A stretch of 64,000 bases of DNA from Flammeovirgaceae bacterium (GCA_015180985.1 CP054185.1:2851225-2915224); one strand, 5' to 3'; positions 51,955 through 61,364 are shown, counted from the stretch's first letter. Translations and numbers: made by a program. The notes: a model not told the origin generated them from the sequence alone.

Positions 51955-52473
51955 ATGGAGCACGTTATTCTGGTTGATGAACATGACAACGAAGTGGGAA
52001 CCATGGAAAAAATGGAAGCGCACCAAAAAGGCGTTTTACACCGGGCTTTTTCCGTGCTGGTGTTCAATTCAAAAGGCGAAATGCTGATTCAGAAACGGGC
52101 CGATTGCAAATACCATAGTGGCGGCTTATGGACGAATACCTGTTGCAGCCACCCGCGCCCCGGAGAACGCATTGAAGAAGCCGCCAAACGCAGGTTACAG
52201 GAGGAAATGGGCATACTTGCTAATCCTGAAAAAGCGTACTCATTCATTTATAAAACACAACTTGACGGTGGACTTACCGAGCATGAACTGGATCATGTGT
52301 TGTTTGCCTATAGCGATAGCGTTCCTGACGTGAATTACAACGAAGTTCAGGATTGGCAATTCATCAGCATTGCGCAGCTAAAGCAGCGCATCAAAAAAAA
52401 TCCCGAGTTGTTTACGTATTGGTTCCGTCTGATTATAAATCATCCGCAAATAAATTCAACCGTATCGGCTTAG
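51955..52473 (+). CDS. idi: Isopentenyl-diphosphate delta-isomerase, type 1
   Basis: 172 residues, Nudix fold. Active Cys in WTNTCCSHP and the Glu in EHELDHVLF; Nudix-like EEAAKRRLQEEMGI; metal ligands from HxxxH segment in the N-terminal part (HQKGVLHRAF). It interconverts IPP and DMAPP and so supplies carotenoid precursors. It starts 1 bp after the crtB stop, so translational coupling is likely. Confidence 0.95.
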   Translation: MEHVILVDEHDNEVGTMEKMEAHQKGVLHRAFSVLVFNSKGEMLIQKRADCKYHSGGLWTNTCCSHPRPGERIEEAAKRRLQEEMGILANPEKAYSFIYKTQLDGGLTEHELDHVLFAYSDSVPDVNYNEVQDWQFISIAQLKQRIKKNPELFTYWFRLIINHPQINSTVSA

Positions 52474-52533
52474 GCATGAGCCTTTACCTGATGTGGACAT
52501 TTTTTAGTTACCCTGACAAAAAGTTTTTTAGAA

Positions 52534-52701
52534 ATGTTTAGTTTCCTGAAGAAAGTTCAGTTGAAAGTCTTTCAGAAAAAACGACTGATGATGCTGGAAG
52601 AAGCCATGCACATTCAACGCTCGGGCGACCTGAAACTGTACGCATTAAAGATGGAAGCCATCGATAAACTGGAAAAGGAAATTGAGGCGCTTCGAAAATA
52701 A
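52534..52701 (+). CDS. Small Lys-rich coiled-coil protein
   Basis: 55 residues, too short to be noticed easily: MFSFLKKVQLKVFQKKRLMM at the start, then an amphipathic helix ending in KLEKEIEALRK. It resembles the small DUF6435-type proteins. It lies 60 bp after idi, and its last codons overlap the possible TTG start of the photolyase. Role unknown; a conserved place next to photolyase would support it being real. Confidence 0.6.
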   Translation: MFSFLKKVQLKVFQKKRLMMLEEAMHIQRSGDLKLYALKMEAIDKLEKEIEALRK

Positions 52702-54007
52702 ACAGGCTGAATCTGCCATTAACAAAACCGTAACCCTTTTCTGGTTCAGGCGCGACCTGCGCCTGCAGGATAATGCCGGGTTATATCATGCCCTCAAAGA
52801 AAACAACAACGTACTACCCATCTTTATTTTTGATACGGAAATCCTCGATAAACTCGAAGATGAAAAAGACGCCCGCGTGGAGTTCATCCACCAGTCGCTA
52901 AACCACTTGAAGAAAGAACTGGAAGACCTGGGCGGCTCGTTAGCCGTGTTTCATGGCAATCCCGTTAAGATTTTTAACAACCTTAACCCAAAAGCGGTTT
53001 ACACCAACCACGATTATGAACCGTACGGCAAGCAGCGCGATGCACAGATAAAAAAAATACTCGAAGCAAAGGGGGTGCGGTTTAAATCCTTTAAAGACAT
53101 CGTGATTTTTGAAAAAGATGAGATTATAAAAGACGATGGCACACCCTATACGGTATACACCCCGTACAGTAAAAAATGGAAAGCCACCTTAAACAACTTT
53201 TACAGTAAAAGCTATCCCGTTGAAAAATACACAGGCAACCTGCTTACCATTAGTCCGCTTCCCTTTCCGGAACTTCCAGCGATTGGATTTAAAAAGTCGG
53301 GTATTACATTTCCGGAAAGAAAAATAAAATTATCGGTTATTGAAAAATACCACCTGCAGCGCGATATACCCGGCATTGAAGGAACCTCGCGCCTGAGTGT
53401 TCACCTGCGGTTTGGTACGGTGAGTATTCGCAAACTCGTTCAGGTTGCTTTAAAGAAAAATGAAAAGTGGCTTAACGAACTTATCTGGCGCGATTTCTAC
53501 CACATGATTCTCTGGCACTTTCCGCATGTGGCAATAAAAGCGTTTAAACCCGCTTACGACCAGATTGAATGGCGGAACAACCCGGAAGAGTTTAGGGCCT
53601 GGTGCGAGGGTAAAACCGGCTACCCTATTGTAGATGCCGGCATGCGCGAACTGAATGCCACCGGCTACATGCACAACCGCGTGCGCATGATTGTGGCCAG
53701 CTTCCTTACCAAACACCTGCTCATCGATTGGCGGTGGGGCGAGGCCTACTTTGCTAAAAAGCTTCTTGATTTTGATTTAGCCGCCAACAATGGGGGCTGG
53801 CAGTGGGCTGCCGGTTCGGGCTGCGATGCCGCACCATATTTCAGGGTGTTCAACCCGTACATCCAAACTGAAAAATTTGATCCCGACCGGAAGTATATTA
53901 AAAAGTGGGTACCCGAAGTTGATACTCCTGATTATCCCAAACCCATTGTCGATCATGCTATTGCCCGTGAACGCGTATTAAAAGCGTACCAGGTTGCATT
54001 GAGATAA
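52682..54007 (+). CDS. phr: Deoxyribodipyrimidine photolyase (class I, cryptochrome family)
   Basis: Repairs UV-made cyclobutane dimers using blue light, FAD and an antenna chromophore. The body is intact: TLFWFRRDLRLQDN at the start, VDAGMRELNATGYMHNRVRM, KLLDFDLAANNGGWQW and the FAD-binding GCDAAPYFRVFNP. The start is not an ATG: in frame there is a TTG at 52682 (441 residues) and an ATT at 52718 (giving a more usual INKTVTLFWF). Either is uncommon, and the TTG overlaps the previous gene by 20 bp. It fits in this cluster as the UV-repair part of a light response. Confidence 0.93.
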   Translation: MRRFENKQAESAINKTVTLFWFRRDLRLQDNAGLYHALKENNNVLPIFIFDTEILDKLEDEKDARVEFIHQSLNHLKKELEDLGGSLAVFHGNPVKIFNNLNPKAVYTNHDYEPYGKQRDAQIKKILEAKGVRFKSFKDIVIFEKDEIIKDDGTPYTVYTPYSKKWKATLNNFYSKSYPVEKYTGNLLTISPLPFPELPAIGFKKSGITFPERKIKLSVIEKYHLQRDIPGIEGTSRLSVHLRFGTVSIRKLVQVALKKNEKWLNELIWRDFYHMILWHFPHVAIKAFKPAYDQIEWRNNPEEFRAWCEGKTGYPIVDAGMRELNATGYMHNRVRMIVASFLTKHLLIDWRWGEAYFAKKLLDFDLAANNGGWQWAAGSGCDAAPYFRVFNPYIQTEKFDPDRKYIKKWVPEVDTPDYPKPIVDHAIARERVLKAYQVALR

Positions 54008-54227
54008 GCAGTGATATGAGGTCACACTTTATTTCGAGAAAAAGTCCTACGACCGCCTGCAGCCTGGCCCAGGACAAAATTTTATGTACTATGCTGATCC
54101 CCGCTCACAGCGTGGCGAAGCATCTCTTAGAGCGAACAAATAATTAAACGTTCATCAGGTATTGTATTAGCCGTGTGTTTGCGGATTACCAGAAAAACAT
54201 AAATCGGATTTCGCTGTTTTCTCTTAT

Positions 54228-54707
54228 ATGAAGATATACTGCCTTAAACGGACACAATTCCTCCCAATTACAATCAGAGAAGCGTGGGAATTTTTCTCCA
54301 CTCCGGCCAACCTCACCAAAATAACACCCGAACATATGGGATTTAAAATACTATATATGTCGGGTGGACCAAAAATGTATGCCGGTCAACTAATCCGATA
54401 TATTGTTTACGGCCTGCCCGGAGTACCCATGAACTGGACAACCGAAATTACCCATGTACAGGAACCTTATTATTTTGTTGATGAGCAACGCTTTGGGCCT
54501 TATGCACTGTGGCACCACCAGCACCATTTTAAAGAAGTGGCAGGAGGTGTTGAAATGACCGATGAAGTAAATTATGCTATTCCGCTCGGTTTTATTGGAC
54601 GACTGGCCCACTGGCTTTTTGTAGAGCGTGAGCTAAATCGTATTTTTGACTTCCGGTATCAGGTATTGGAAACCTATTTCAAACAACCCAAGCCGCAGTA
54701 CGCATGA
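54228..54707 (+). CDS. SRPBCC-family protein (cyclase/dehydrase-like)
   Basis: 159 residues. The START-like SRPBCC fold is recognisable: TREAWEFFSTPANLTKITPE at the start (read as IREAWEFFSTPANL) and TDEVNYAIPLGFIGRLAHW towards the end. The fold holds small hydrophobic ligands. This type is often found beside crt and photolyase genes in Bacteroidota. It overlaps crtZ by 4 bp. The 220 bp between phr and this gene hold no recognised gene, so a separate promoter is possible. Confidence 0.8.
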   Translation: MKIYCLKRTQFLPITIREAWEFFSTPANLTKITPEHMGFKILYMSGGPKMYAGQLIRYIVYGLPGVPMNWTTEITHVQEPYYFVDEQRFGPYALWHHQHHFKEVAGGVEMTDEVNYAIPLGFIGRLAHWLFVERELNRIFDFRYQVLETYFKQPKPQYA

Positions 54708-55198
54708 GCATAACCACCATTTTGATTTGTGCTGCCATTACCGTGGCTACTTTTCTGTTCTGGGAATTTGTAGCCTGGCTCACCCACAAGTATGTAATGC
54801 ATGGTTTTTTATGGGTGTGGCACAAATCGCACCATACCGTGCACGATCATACGCTTGAAAAAAATGATTGGTTTGCTGTTGTATTCAGCATCCCTTCCAT
54901 TGCATTGTTCTATTATTTCAGCCTGGTGAAGTATAATCCTTACGGACTGGCCGTAGGCCTGGGCATATTTTGCTATGGTGTATTTTATATTGTTTTTCAC
55001 GACATCATCGTACACCAGCGCATCCGGTGGCGCCCCGCCAAACGAAGCAAGTACCTTCAGCGAATGATTAACGCGCATTATATTCATCACGCCAAACACA
55101 CCAAAGAAGGCTGCGAGGCCTTTGGTTTTTTGTATGCACCTAAAAAATATGAACCGAAGCAGTTTATATTTAAGAAAGAAAGACAGGAAACCCAATAA
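54704..55198 (+). CDS. crtZ: Beta-carotene hydroxylase
   Basis: 164 residues, membrane di-iron hydroxylase. The histidine boxes are visible in order: HKYVMHGFLWVWHKSHHTVHD, cited in parts as HKYVMH and HKSHH, then HDIIVHQR and HYIHHAKH. Two to four transmembrane helices. Adds 3-hydroxyl groups to the beta-rings, giving cryptoxanthin and zeaxanthin. It overlaps the SRPBCC gene and is followed after 6 bp by the cyclase. Confidence 0.92.
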   Translation: MSITTILICAAITVATFLFWEFVAWLTHKYVMHGFLWVWHKSHHTVHDHTLEKNDWFAVVFSIPSIALFYYFSLVKYNPYGLAVGLGIFCYGVFYIVFHDIIVHQRIRWRPAKRSKYLQRMINAHYIHHAKHTKEGCEAFGFLYAPKKYEPKQFIFKKERQETQ

Positions 55199-55204
55199 CT
55201 GCCT

Positions 55205-55915
55205 TTGAACGACCGCTACCTTTACCTTGCGCTTGACCTGGCCTCCATCAGCATTCCGCTGCTGTTCAGTTTTTATAAACCGGCTCCGTTTTACAAAACA
55301 TGGAAAAATCTTTGGCCTGCTATTATAATACCAGCCGTCATATTCATGGTATGGGATGAATGGTTTACTCGTATGGGCGTTTGGGGGTTTAATCCACGGT
55401 ACCTTACCGGAGTGTATGTGGGTAATCTTCCTTTAGAGGAAATTCTTTTCTTTATCTGTATTCCGTATGCCTGTGTATTTACCTACTTCGCTTTAAAATA
55501 CCTCATTGAAAAAGATTACCTGTTCCCTCATCAGGAGTTAATCAGCAGCACCATTATTATACTGATGTTACTGATTGGCATGCACCAGATTGAAAAATGG
55601 TACACCGGAGTAACATTTATGTTGCTTGGTCTTTTCCTGGCTTTTCAAATGTTGAAAATACGACCCCGCTATATGGGTAGGTTCTACCTGGCATATGCCG
55701 TTATCCTGATACCTTTTTTTATCATCAACGGTATCTTAACCGGTTCCTTTATTGAAGAAGAAGTAGTGTGGTATAATAACAATGAAAATCTGGGCTTTCG
55801 GCTGGGCACCATTCCGGTGGAGGACATTTTTTACGGCATGCTCCTCATCCTGATGAATGTGGTTATATACGAATGGCTGCAAGAAAAAAATCCCGCCAGA
55901 AAGCGGGATTCATAA
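55205..55915 (+). CDS. Lycopene cyclase (CrtYcd-type, two domains)
   Basis: 236 residues with six or more transmembrane helices, of the heterodimer-like CrtYc/CrtYd family fused in one chain. Two domain-type segments (PAPFYKTWKNLWPAIIIPAV and PLEEILFFICIPYACV; VEDIFYGMLLILMNVVIYEW) are seen; the paired PLEE and PVED motifs are the family mark. It cyclises lycopene ends to beta-carotene. The start is a TTG at 55205, 6 bp after the crtZ stop; no in-frame ATG precedes it. Its last codons hold a hairpin terminator for the opposite strand. Confidence 0.88.
   Translation: MNDRYLYLALDLASISIPLLFSFYKPAPFYKTWKNLWPAIIIPAVIFMVWDEWFTRMGVWGFNPRYLTGVYVGNLPLEEILFFICIPYACVFTYFALKYLIEKDYLFPHQELISSTIIILMLLIGMHQIEKWYTGVTFMLLGLFLAFQMLKIRPRYMGRFYLAYAVILIPFFIINGILTGSFIEEEVVWYNNNENLGFRLGTIPVEDIFYGMLLILMNVVIYEWLQEKNPARKRDS
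55889..55910 (-). terminator. Terminator of the histone-like gene, inside the cyclase 3' end
   Basis: AATCCCGC (55889-55896) pairs with GCGGGATT (55903-55910). On the minus strand a run of seven T follows, so it is strong for the minus-strand gene at 55933. On the plus strand the downstream T content is weak. It sits inside the last codons of the lycopene cyclase gene. Confidence 0.8.
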
Positions 55916-55932
55916 TTGAAAATTTTCCTTAG

Positions 55933-56193
55933 CTAAACGACTAGTTCAATAGGTTTTTCGCGCTTTTCCTTTTTGGGTTTTGCCGCCTTCTCGGCTTTAC
56001 GCTCGGCTTTTTCCGCTTTCTTCATGGCCTTTTTGGTATCGCTGGCAACCGCAGCAGCCAGTTTTTTACTGGTGCGTTTGATTAGCTTTTTCACTTTCTT
56101 GGAAGGACTCGGATCTTCTTTACTTACAACTTCCTGGATAGTACCCGAAAACTTATTTTTCAGATCCTTCTTTAATGCTTTAGTCTTGTTCAT
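55933..56193 (-). CDS. Lys/Ala-rich histone-H1-like protein
   Basis: 86 residues with a strongly basic, Lys- and Ala-rich tail (KKAMKKAEKAERKAEKAAKP) and a helical N-terminus with KKVKKLIKRTSKKLAAA. Such small proteins are seen in Bacteroidota and bind DNA like histone H1/HU tails, or are only predicted. No other domain. It is convergent to the lycopene cyclase gene and has its own terminator. A nucleoid role is inferred from composition. Confidence 0.7.
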   Translation of the reverse strand: MNKTKALKKDLKNKFSGTIQEVVSKEDPSPSKKVKKLIKRTSKKLAAAVASDTKKAMKKAEKAERKAEKAAKPKKEKREKPIELVV

Positions 56194-56275
56194 AAAATGG
56201 ATAATTGGGATTTGAAAATAAGGAATTGTTACAAGAAGGTTAACTGCTTAATAAAAATTTAATATTAAAAAATAA

Positions 56276-56298
56276 AAGGCGCTCATAATGAGCGCCTT
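56276..56298 (-). terminator. Rho-independent terminator of the ABC permease operon
   Basis: AAGGCGCTCA (56276-56285) pairs with TGAGCGCCTT (56289-56298), loop of 3, followed on the minus strand by TTTTATT. It ends the transcript of the permease gene at 56321. Confidence 0.88.
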
Positions 56299-56320
56299 AG
56301 GTTCATTCAGCCAATACCGG

Positions 56321-58729
56321 TTACTCGTAGCGCAGCGAGGTTACAGGGTTAAGTTTTGCTGCTTTAATGGCCTGGTAACCGATGGTTAATGCGGCAACAA
56401 TAAAGGCCATTACCCCTGCCAGCAGAAATACCCACCCACTCAGTTCAATCCGGTAGGCAAAACCGGCAAGCCATTGCCCCATAAAATACCAGGCTGGTAC
56501 CACGGCTACTATAAAGGCAATGCCTACCAACAGTAAAAATTCCTTCGAAAGGGTTATAACCAGGCCGCCTACAGGGGCACCGAGCGCCTTCCGGATACCG
56601 ATTTCCTTTGTCCGCTGCTCAGTTAAAAAGGCAGCCAATGCAAACAGGCCAAGGCAGGCAATGAATATAGCCAGCGAAGAAAATACGGTGAACAGATCAC
56701 GCATACGCATTTCGGCTCGGAACAGGGCATCAAAATCCTGGTCAAGAAAACTGTACTCAAACGGAATACCCGGAGCAAACTCTTTCCATAACGCTTCCAT
56801 TTTTGCAACGGCTTCAGAAGGACTGCCTTCGTACCGCACCATTAGTTGACGGGAAACATCCACCAACTGAACAATCAACGGCCGCACTTTAGTCTTTAAT
56901 GATTCGTAATTAAAATCTTCAAGAACACCAACTACCGTAATCTTTTTGGACTGTTCTCCGGAAAAATCAAGAATTTCTGAACCAACGGCCGTCTCTATAG
57001 TCCAACCCAATTCGCGAACGGCCGATTCATTTATCAGGCAGGCTGACGAATCAGACGCCAAATCCCGACTGAAAAACCTGCCTTCCTTCAGGTTAAACTT
57101 CATCACCTCCTGGTGATCCCAATCAGCAAAGTATGATGCCAGTAACCGATCCTGGTTCGAACCTGCTGTTCTGAATACGTTGATGTTGTTAATCCCGGGA
57201 AACAAATTATTTGTGTACGATGAAGCCGTTATACCCGAGAGCTGATCCAGTTTCTCTTTGAATGACTTTCGGCTTTCGCCAAGGTTCCGCATATTCTGAA
57301 TAGTAATAACGCGGTTCTTATCAATACCCAGGCTTTTCTGCTGCATAAAACTTAGTTGCTGATAAACAACCAGCGTTGCCGCAATTAAGAAGATGGATAC
57401 ACTAAACTGCACCACCACCAGCAAGCTGCGCACGCCTTTGGTTTTCATCCCCGCCCGCAATTTGCCTTTCAGCACCTCTACGGGATTAAACGAAGTGAGA
57501 TAAAGAGCCGGGTAGCTGCCCGCCAACAAGCCTACCAGTAAAAGCAAGACAACTACCATCGTCATAAACTCTACGCTCCACAGTGAACTAAATGTTAACG
57601 ATTTACCAGCCAGTATATTGAACGAGGGTAATAATGCCCAGGTAAGTGCACAGGCAAAGAGAATAGCGACTACACTATAGATAAAGGATTCGGCATAAAA
57701 CTGCCCAATCAGCTGCCTGCGAAAAGAGCCGAGTGTTTTGCGTAAGCCAACTTCTTTAGCCCGCCCTGCCGAACGCGCTGTGGAAAGGTTCATAAAATTG
57801 ATGCACGCGATAACCAAAATGAATAAACCCACGGCAGCAAAAATGTAAACATACTTAATATCGCCAGCCGGCTCAGGGTCGCCTTCCAGTTTACTGTACA
57901 GGTGGGTATCCACCATCGGGTAAACAAAGTAACTGTATTTGCCTCCCTGCGCTTTAAACTGCTCGAATGTGAGGCCAAGTTGCTCAATTTCAGGCCCCAC
58001 ATGTTTTAGTACCAGTTCTTCCAACCGGGCATCTACAAAGCCGGGCGTTGTCTTGTCATCAAGTTTAACATACGTATAAAGCGAATTGCCCGTCCAGCCT
58101 TTGTATATCTGATTATCCACTGTGCTAAACGACAATAGCGCGTTGAATTGAAAATGCGAGTTTAGCGGTACTCTTTTGGCCACGCCTGTAACCTTAAATG
58201 ATTTCTTGTCAGGCCCGATAACCAAAAGTTTGCCCACCGGATTACCGGCACCAAAATATTTTGTGGATAATTCCTCGGTAATCACCACCGAGTTGGGTTC
58301 AGTAAGCATACTGCCTGCATCGCCATGAATCAACTCAAAACTGAAAAAAGAAAAGAAATTGGAATCCACATAAAACACTTTCTTTTCGCTGAAGGACAAT
58401 TCTTCGAACGAAAAAACAACTGTATTCGAAGCCGGCCAGATTCGGGTATACTCGGTTACACCCGGAATCTCCTCAACCATGGCGCGACCCACCGGGTAAC
58501 AGGAGTTACTAACATTAAATTCCTGCCCGGCCATTTTACCCATTAACCCCACACGGTAAATACGGTTGGCATCGCGATGAAACCGATCAAAACTCAGTTC
58601 ATCTTTTACATAAATAAAAATAAAGAGGCATGCAGCCACACCTACTGTTAAGCCGGCAATGTTAATAGCTGAAAATAGTTTGTACTTAAGGATGTTACGA
58701 ATGGCAATGGTAATGTAATTACGCAGCAT
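56321..58729 (-). CDS. FtsX/MacB-type ABC transporter permease 1
   Basis: 802 residues. Layout is a first transmembrane helix (SAINIAGLTVGVAACLFIFI), a long periplasmic MacB_PCD domain, three helices in the middle (FILVIACINFMNLSTARSAG), a second periplasmic domain and a last FtsX segment (LALAAFLTEQRTKEIGIRKAL). This double-FtsX layout is typical of Bacteroidota permeases with a separate ATPase. It belongs with the ATPase at 61427 and the adaptor at 62345 in an export system, probably for a small molecule, peptide or lipid. It lies 90 bp after permease 2. Confidence 0.92.
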   Translation of the reverse strand: MLRNYITIAIRNILKYKLFSAINIAGLTVGVAACLFIFIYVKDELSFDRFHRDANRIYRVGLMGKMAGQEFNVSNSCYPVGRAMVEEIPGVTEYTRIWPASNTVVFSFEELSFSEKKVFYVDSNFFSFFSFELIHGDAGSMLTEPNSVVITEELSTKYFGAGNPVGKLLVIGPDKKSFKVTGVAKRVPLNSHFQFNALLSFSTVDNQIYKGWTGNSLYTYVKLDDKTTPGFVDARLEELVLKHVGPEIEQLGLTFEQFKAQGGKYSYFVYPMVDTHLYSKLEGDPEPAGDIKYVYIFAAVGLFILVIACINFMNLSTARSAGRAKEVGLRKTLGSFRRQLIGQFYAESFIYSVVAILFACALTWALLPSFNILAGKSLTFSSLWSVEFMTMVVVLLLLVGLLAGSYPALYLTSFNPVEVLKGKLRAGMKTKGVRSLLVVVQFSVSIFLIAATLVVYQQLSFMQQKSLGIDKNRVITIQNMRNLGESRKSFKEKLDQLSGITASSYTNNLFPGINNINVFRTAGSNQDRLLASYFADWDHQEVMKFNLKEGRFFSRDLASDSSACLINESAVRELGWTIETAVGSEILDFSGEQSKKITVVGVLEDFNYESLKTKVRPLIVQLVDVSRQLMVRYEGSPSEAVAKMEALWKEFAPGIPFEYSFLDQDFDALFRAEMRMRDLFTVFSSLAIFIACLGLFALAAFLTEQRTKEIGIRKALGAPVGGLVITLSKEFLLLVGIAFIVAVVPAWYFMGQWLAGFAYRIELSGWVFLLAGVMAFIVAALTIGYQAIKAAKLNPVTSLRYE

Positions 58730-58819
58730 AAGGTTTAATGAAATAGTAGTTAGTTAGTTAAACAAGTCAATCAGGATTTATCCAAACAGCAGACGCTTTT
58801 ACAGAGCATAAGGTTACAC

Positions 58820-61204
58820 TTACTCATCCCTCAATACGTTAACCGGATTCATACGGGCCGTATTGTAGGTTTTTAAACTTACCGTTAAGGTTGCTGCCGC
58901 AAGAATAATAACCGATGAAATAACAAGGGTAGCCAGCGTAGCTTTCTGGTAAAAATCCCAAATGCTGTCCATCAGCATCTCCGACATCCAGGCCCCACCC
59001 CATGAACCGAACAAACAGGCTATCAATAATATAACAACAAACTCGGCATTAATAACCCTGGAAATGTTGGCTACCGATGCACCCAGCACTTTACGAACCC
59101 CAATCTCTTTCATCTTTTTTATGATGTTTAATGAAACCAGGGTAAACAAGCCGGTAATGGAAAGCAATACGGCCACAATACCCAGGAAGATGAACATCTT
59201 AACGATATTGTTGTTCACCGTGGTTGCCTCAACCAGTTGGTCGTCCATATACCGGCTGGCAAATTTCCGGTTAGGAAAAATAGTTTTCCACTTCTCCTCC
59301 ATATAGGAATTTACACCTACAATCTTATCAAGTGGAGCGGTAAGCACCAGGTGCCGGTAGTTTTCTGTTGCGGAGTACCTGAACATTACCGGATCAAAGT
59401 CTTCCCACAGGCCGTTATTGTAAATATCTTTCACCACGCCAACCACAAATAATTTAACCGTGTCCATCCAAATAATTTCCTTACCGAGGGGTTTATCCCA
59501 TCCGAAAAGCGAAGCGACACGTTCGGTTATGATTACTGATTCTTTACGGTCAGTTTCCGAATCCTTTATGAAATCCCTTCCCTGTAAAAGGGTAAGGCCG
59601 GCCGTTGCGAGGTAGTTGTCGCCCACATTCAGAATATCCGCTTCAATTTCTTTATCCTCATGCTTAATCGGATCGTTGTACGCATTTGAAAACAAGTGAT
59701 GTTCAGCGCCCGCTATGGAAATCACATCCGGGTTTTGAGCCATTACATCGCGAAGGGCATTGAATTCCGATTCGCTGTTTACCCAGGTGAATAGCACTTC
59801 CCGCTGCTTAAAGCCCATATCAAATTCCTGCTGGTATTTTGCGTTTTGGGTAAACGCGATGCTGCAAACAATCCCGATTAACGAAATAGCAAACTGAAGT
59901 GCCAGGAGAATACGGGTAAAATAATTCGTGCCACCAAACTTCAATTTCCCTTTCAGAATTGCGGTAGGTTGAAACTTACTGATGTAGAAAGCAGGATAAC
60001 TGCCGGCTAATAACCCGGTAAACAGCAGCGTTAACATCATCACGATGGTAAAATCGGGTTTACCCAGGTAGTTGGTGGTAAGTTTCATGTAAGGCCATAG
60101 CGCATTGAAGGCAGGGAGGAGCAGCAGGTCAGCAATAACCATCCCAAGCAGAAGGGCCATAAAACACACCAGCATGGTTTCACCGATGAACTGAACAATT
60201 AATTGCTGGCGCATACTGCCCATTACTTTACGGATACCGATTTCCTTTAGCCTGCGCGAGGAAATGGCGATGGACGTGTTGGTGAGGTTAAAGCAGGCAA
60301 TAAGCAGTACAAAAATTCCCATCACTCCTACCCCTACTACTGCTGCAAGTGGCGAGGCGTTGCGCGTCCACCTGCCCGGCCGGCTCGCGTATTCATCGCG
60401 AACAGCCATTCCCACCAGCGGGTCAAGCGCAAAGCCGCTGATTATAAAGTCTTCGCGCACCTTATTGTTGTTCTCTTTATACGGTTTAAGCTGCTCTTCA
60501 ATGGCGTTAATCCGGCTAACGTCTTTCAGCTGCACAAACACGGTATTGCGGAAATACCAATTACTGCCTTGATTAAAGTCGGCATTAAGATCCCAGAAGT
60601 TTTCATAATGGGTAAATGCGTTGTCGTTAAAACTGGAGTTGGTAGGTGGTAATTTATAAACACCTCCTACTTCATACTCCCGCACACGTCCTTCGGTTAG
60701 TATATGGGTAAAGGGTTTTCCTGCGGCCTGTACGGTTCCATATAATCGCAGCGCCAGTTCATCGCTGATGAGCACGCGCGACTTATCCTGAATAGCATTT
60801 AATGATCCGTCCAGTACTTCAAGGGTGAACATGGTTATAAAATCAGAATCCACATAGGAAAGACGGGTGTCAAAAATTTCATCGCCTATACGCACATCGG
60901 CATAAACACTCGAATACCGTGTAACGGCTTCAACGTCTTTAACATTCTCCCGCAAGGCTGCGCCTAAAGGCAACGGAACATAACCGTACTCAGTAAATTT
61001 TCCTTGAAATTCCCGGATAAGGTTTACCCTGTAAATTTCATGCCGGTTGGTATGGTATTCGTCAAAGCTCGCATTAAAGTCGTAGTTGTAGTAACCTACA
61101 ATACAGCAAGCGATGGCTATGGCCATACCGAGTATATTGATAAAGAGATAAATCTTATTCTTCATCATACTACGGATGGTGATAAGCAGATAGTTTTTAA
61201 TCAT
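58820..61204 (-). CDS. FtsX/MacB-type ABC transporter permease 2
   Basis: 794 residues from ATG 61204 (MIKNYLLITIRSMMKNKIYL), preferred over ATG 61264, which adds 20 odd residues. Same double-FtsX plan as permease 1 (NILGMAIAIACCIVGYYNY; RRLKEIGIRKVMGSM; KKMKEIGVRKVLGASVANI), but only distantly similar in sequence, so a heterodimer with permease 1 is possible. Upstream there is a weak sigma54-like site (61261-61275). Confidence 0.92.
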   Translation of the reverse strand: MIKNYLLITIRSMMKNKIYLFINILGMAIAIACCIVGYYNYDFNASFDEYHTNRHEIYRVNLIREFQGKFTEYGYVPLPLGAALRENVKDVEAVTRYSSVYADVRIGDEIFDTRLSYVDSDFITMFTLEVLDGSLNAIQDKSRVLISDELALRLYGTVQAAGKPFTHILTEGRVREYEVGGVYKLPPTNSSFNDNAFTHYENFWDLNADFNQGSNWYFRNTVFVQLKDVSRINAIEEQLKPYKENNNKVREDFIISGFALDPLVGMAVRDEYASRPGRWTRNASPLAAVVGVGVMGIFVLLIACFNLTNTSIAISSRRLKEIGIRKVMGSMRQQLIVQFIGETMLVCFMALLLGMVIADLLLLPAFNALWPYMKLTTNYLGKPDFTIVMMLTLLFTGLLAGSYPAFYISKFQPTAILKGKLKFGGTNYFTRILLALQFAISLIGIVCSIAFTQNAKYQQEFDMGFKQREVLFTWVNSESEFNALRDVMAQNPDVISIAGAEHHLFSNAYNDPIKHEDKEIEADILNVGDNYLATAGLTLLQGRDFIKDSETDRKESVIITERVASLFGWDKPLGKEIIWMDTVKLFVVGVVKDIYNNGLWEDFDPVMFRYSATENYRHLVLTAPLDKIVGVNSYMEEKWKTIFPNRKFASRYMDDQLVEATTVNNNIVKMFIFLGIVAVLLSITGLFTLVSLNIIKKMKEIGVRKVLGASVANISRVINAEFVVILLIACLFGSWGGAWMSEMLMDSIWDFYQKATLATLVISSVIILAAATLTVSLKTYNTARMNPVNVLRDE

Positions 61205-61260
61205 GCCGGGGTTGGTTTCGGAGGATAGACGAACATTTAATAAACATGGTTGCATGATAC

Positions 61261-61275
61261 CCAAAGAAAATGCCA
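61261..61275 (-). promoter_or_regulatory. Weak sigma54-like site before permease 2
   Basis: On the minus strand TGGCATTTTCTTTGG has the -24 TGGCA and a TTGG in place of the -12 TTGC at the correct spacing. One strong deviation, so low weight. Confidence 0.25.
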
Positions 61276-61364
61276 GCCTTTTAAAGGCACGAAATTGTTT
61301 GAATAACGGATATCAATCCAAAAAAATGTTCACTTCTGAACAAGGCACTGTTCGGAGATTGACT

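Noticed and set aside
54008-54227. Hidden gene or RNA between phr and the SRPBCC gene
   Set aside because: No open frame of note. A GTGGCGAAGCATCTC stretch looks like the remains of a dispersed repeat, but I could not align it to anything else in the window.
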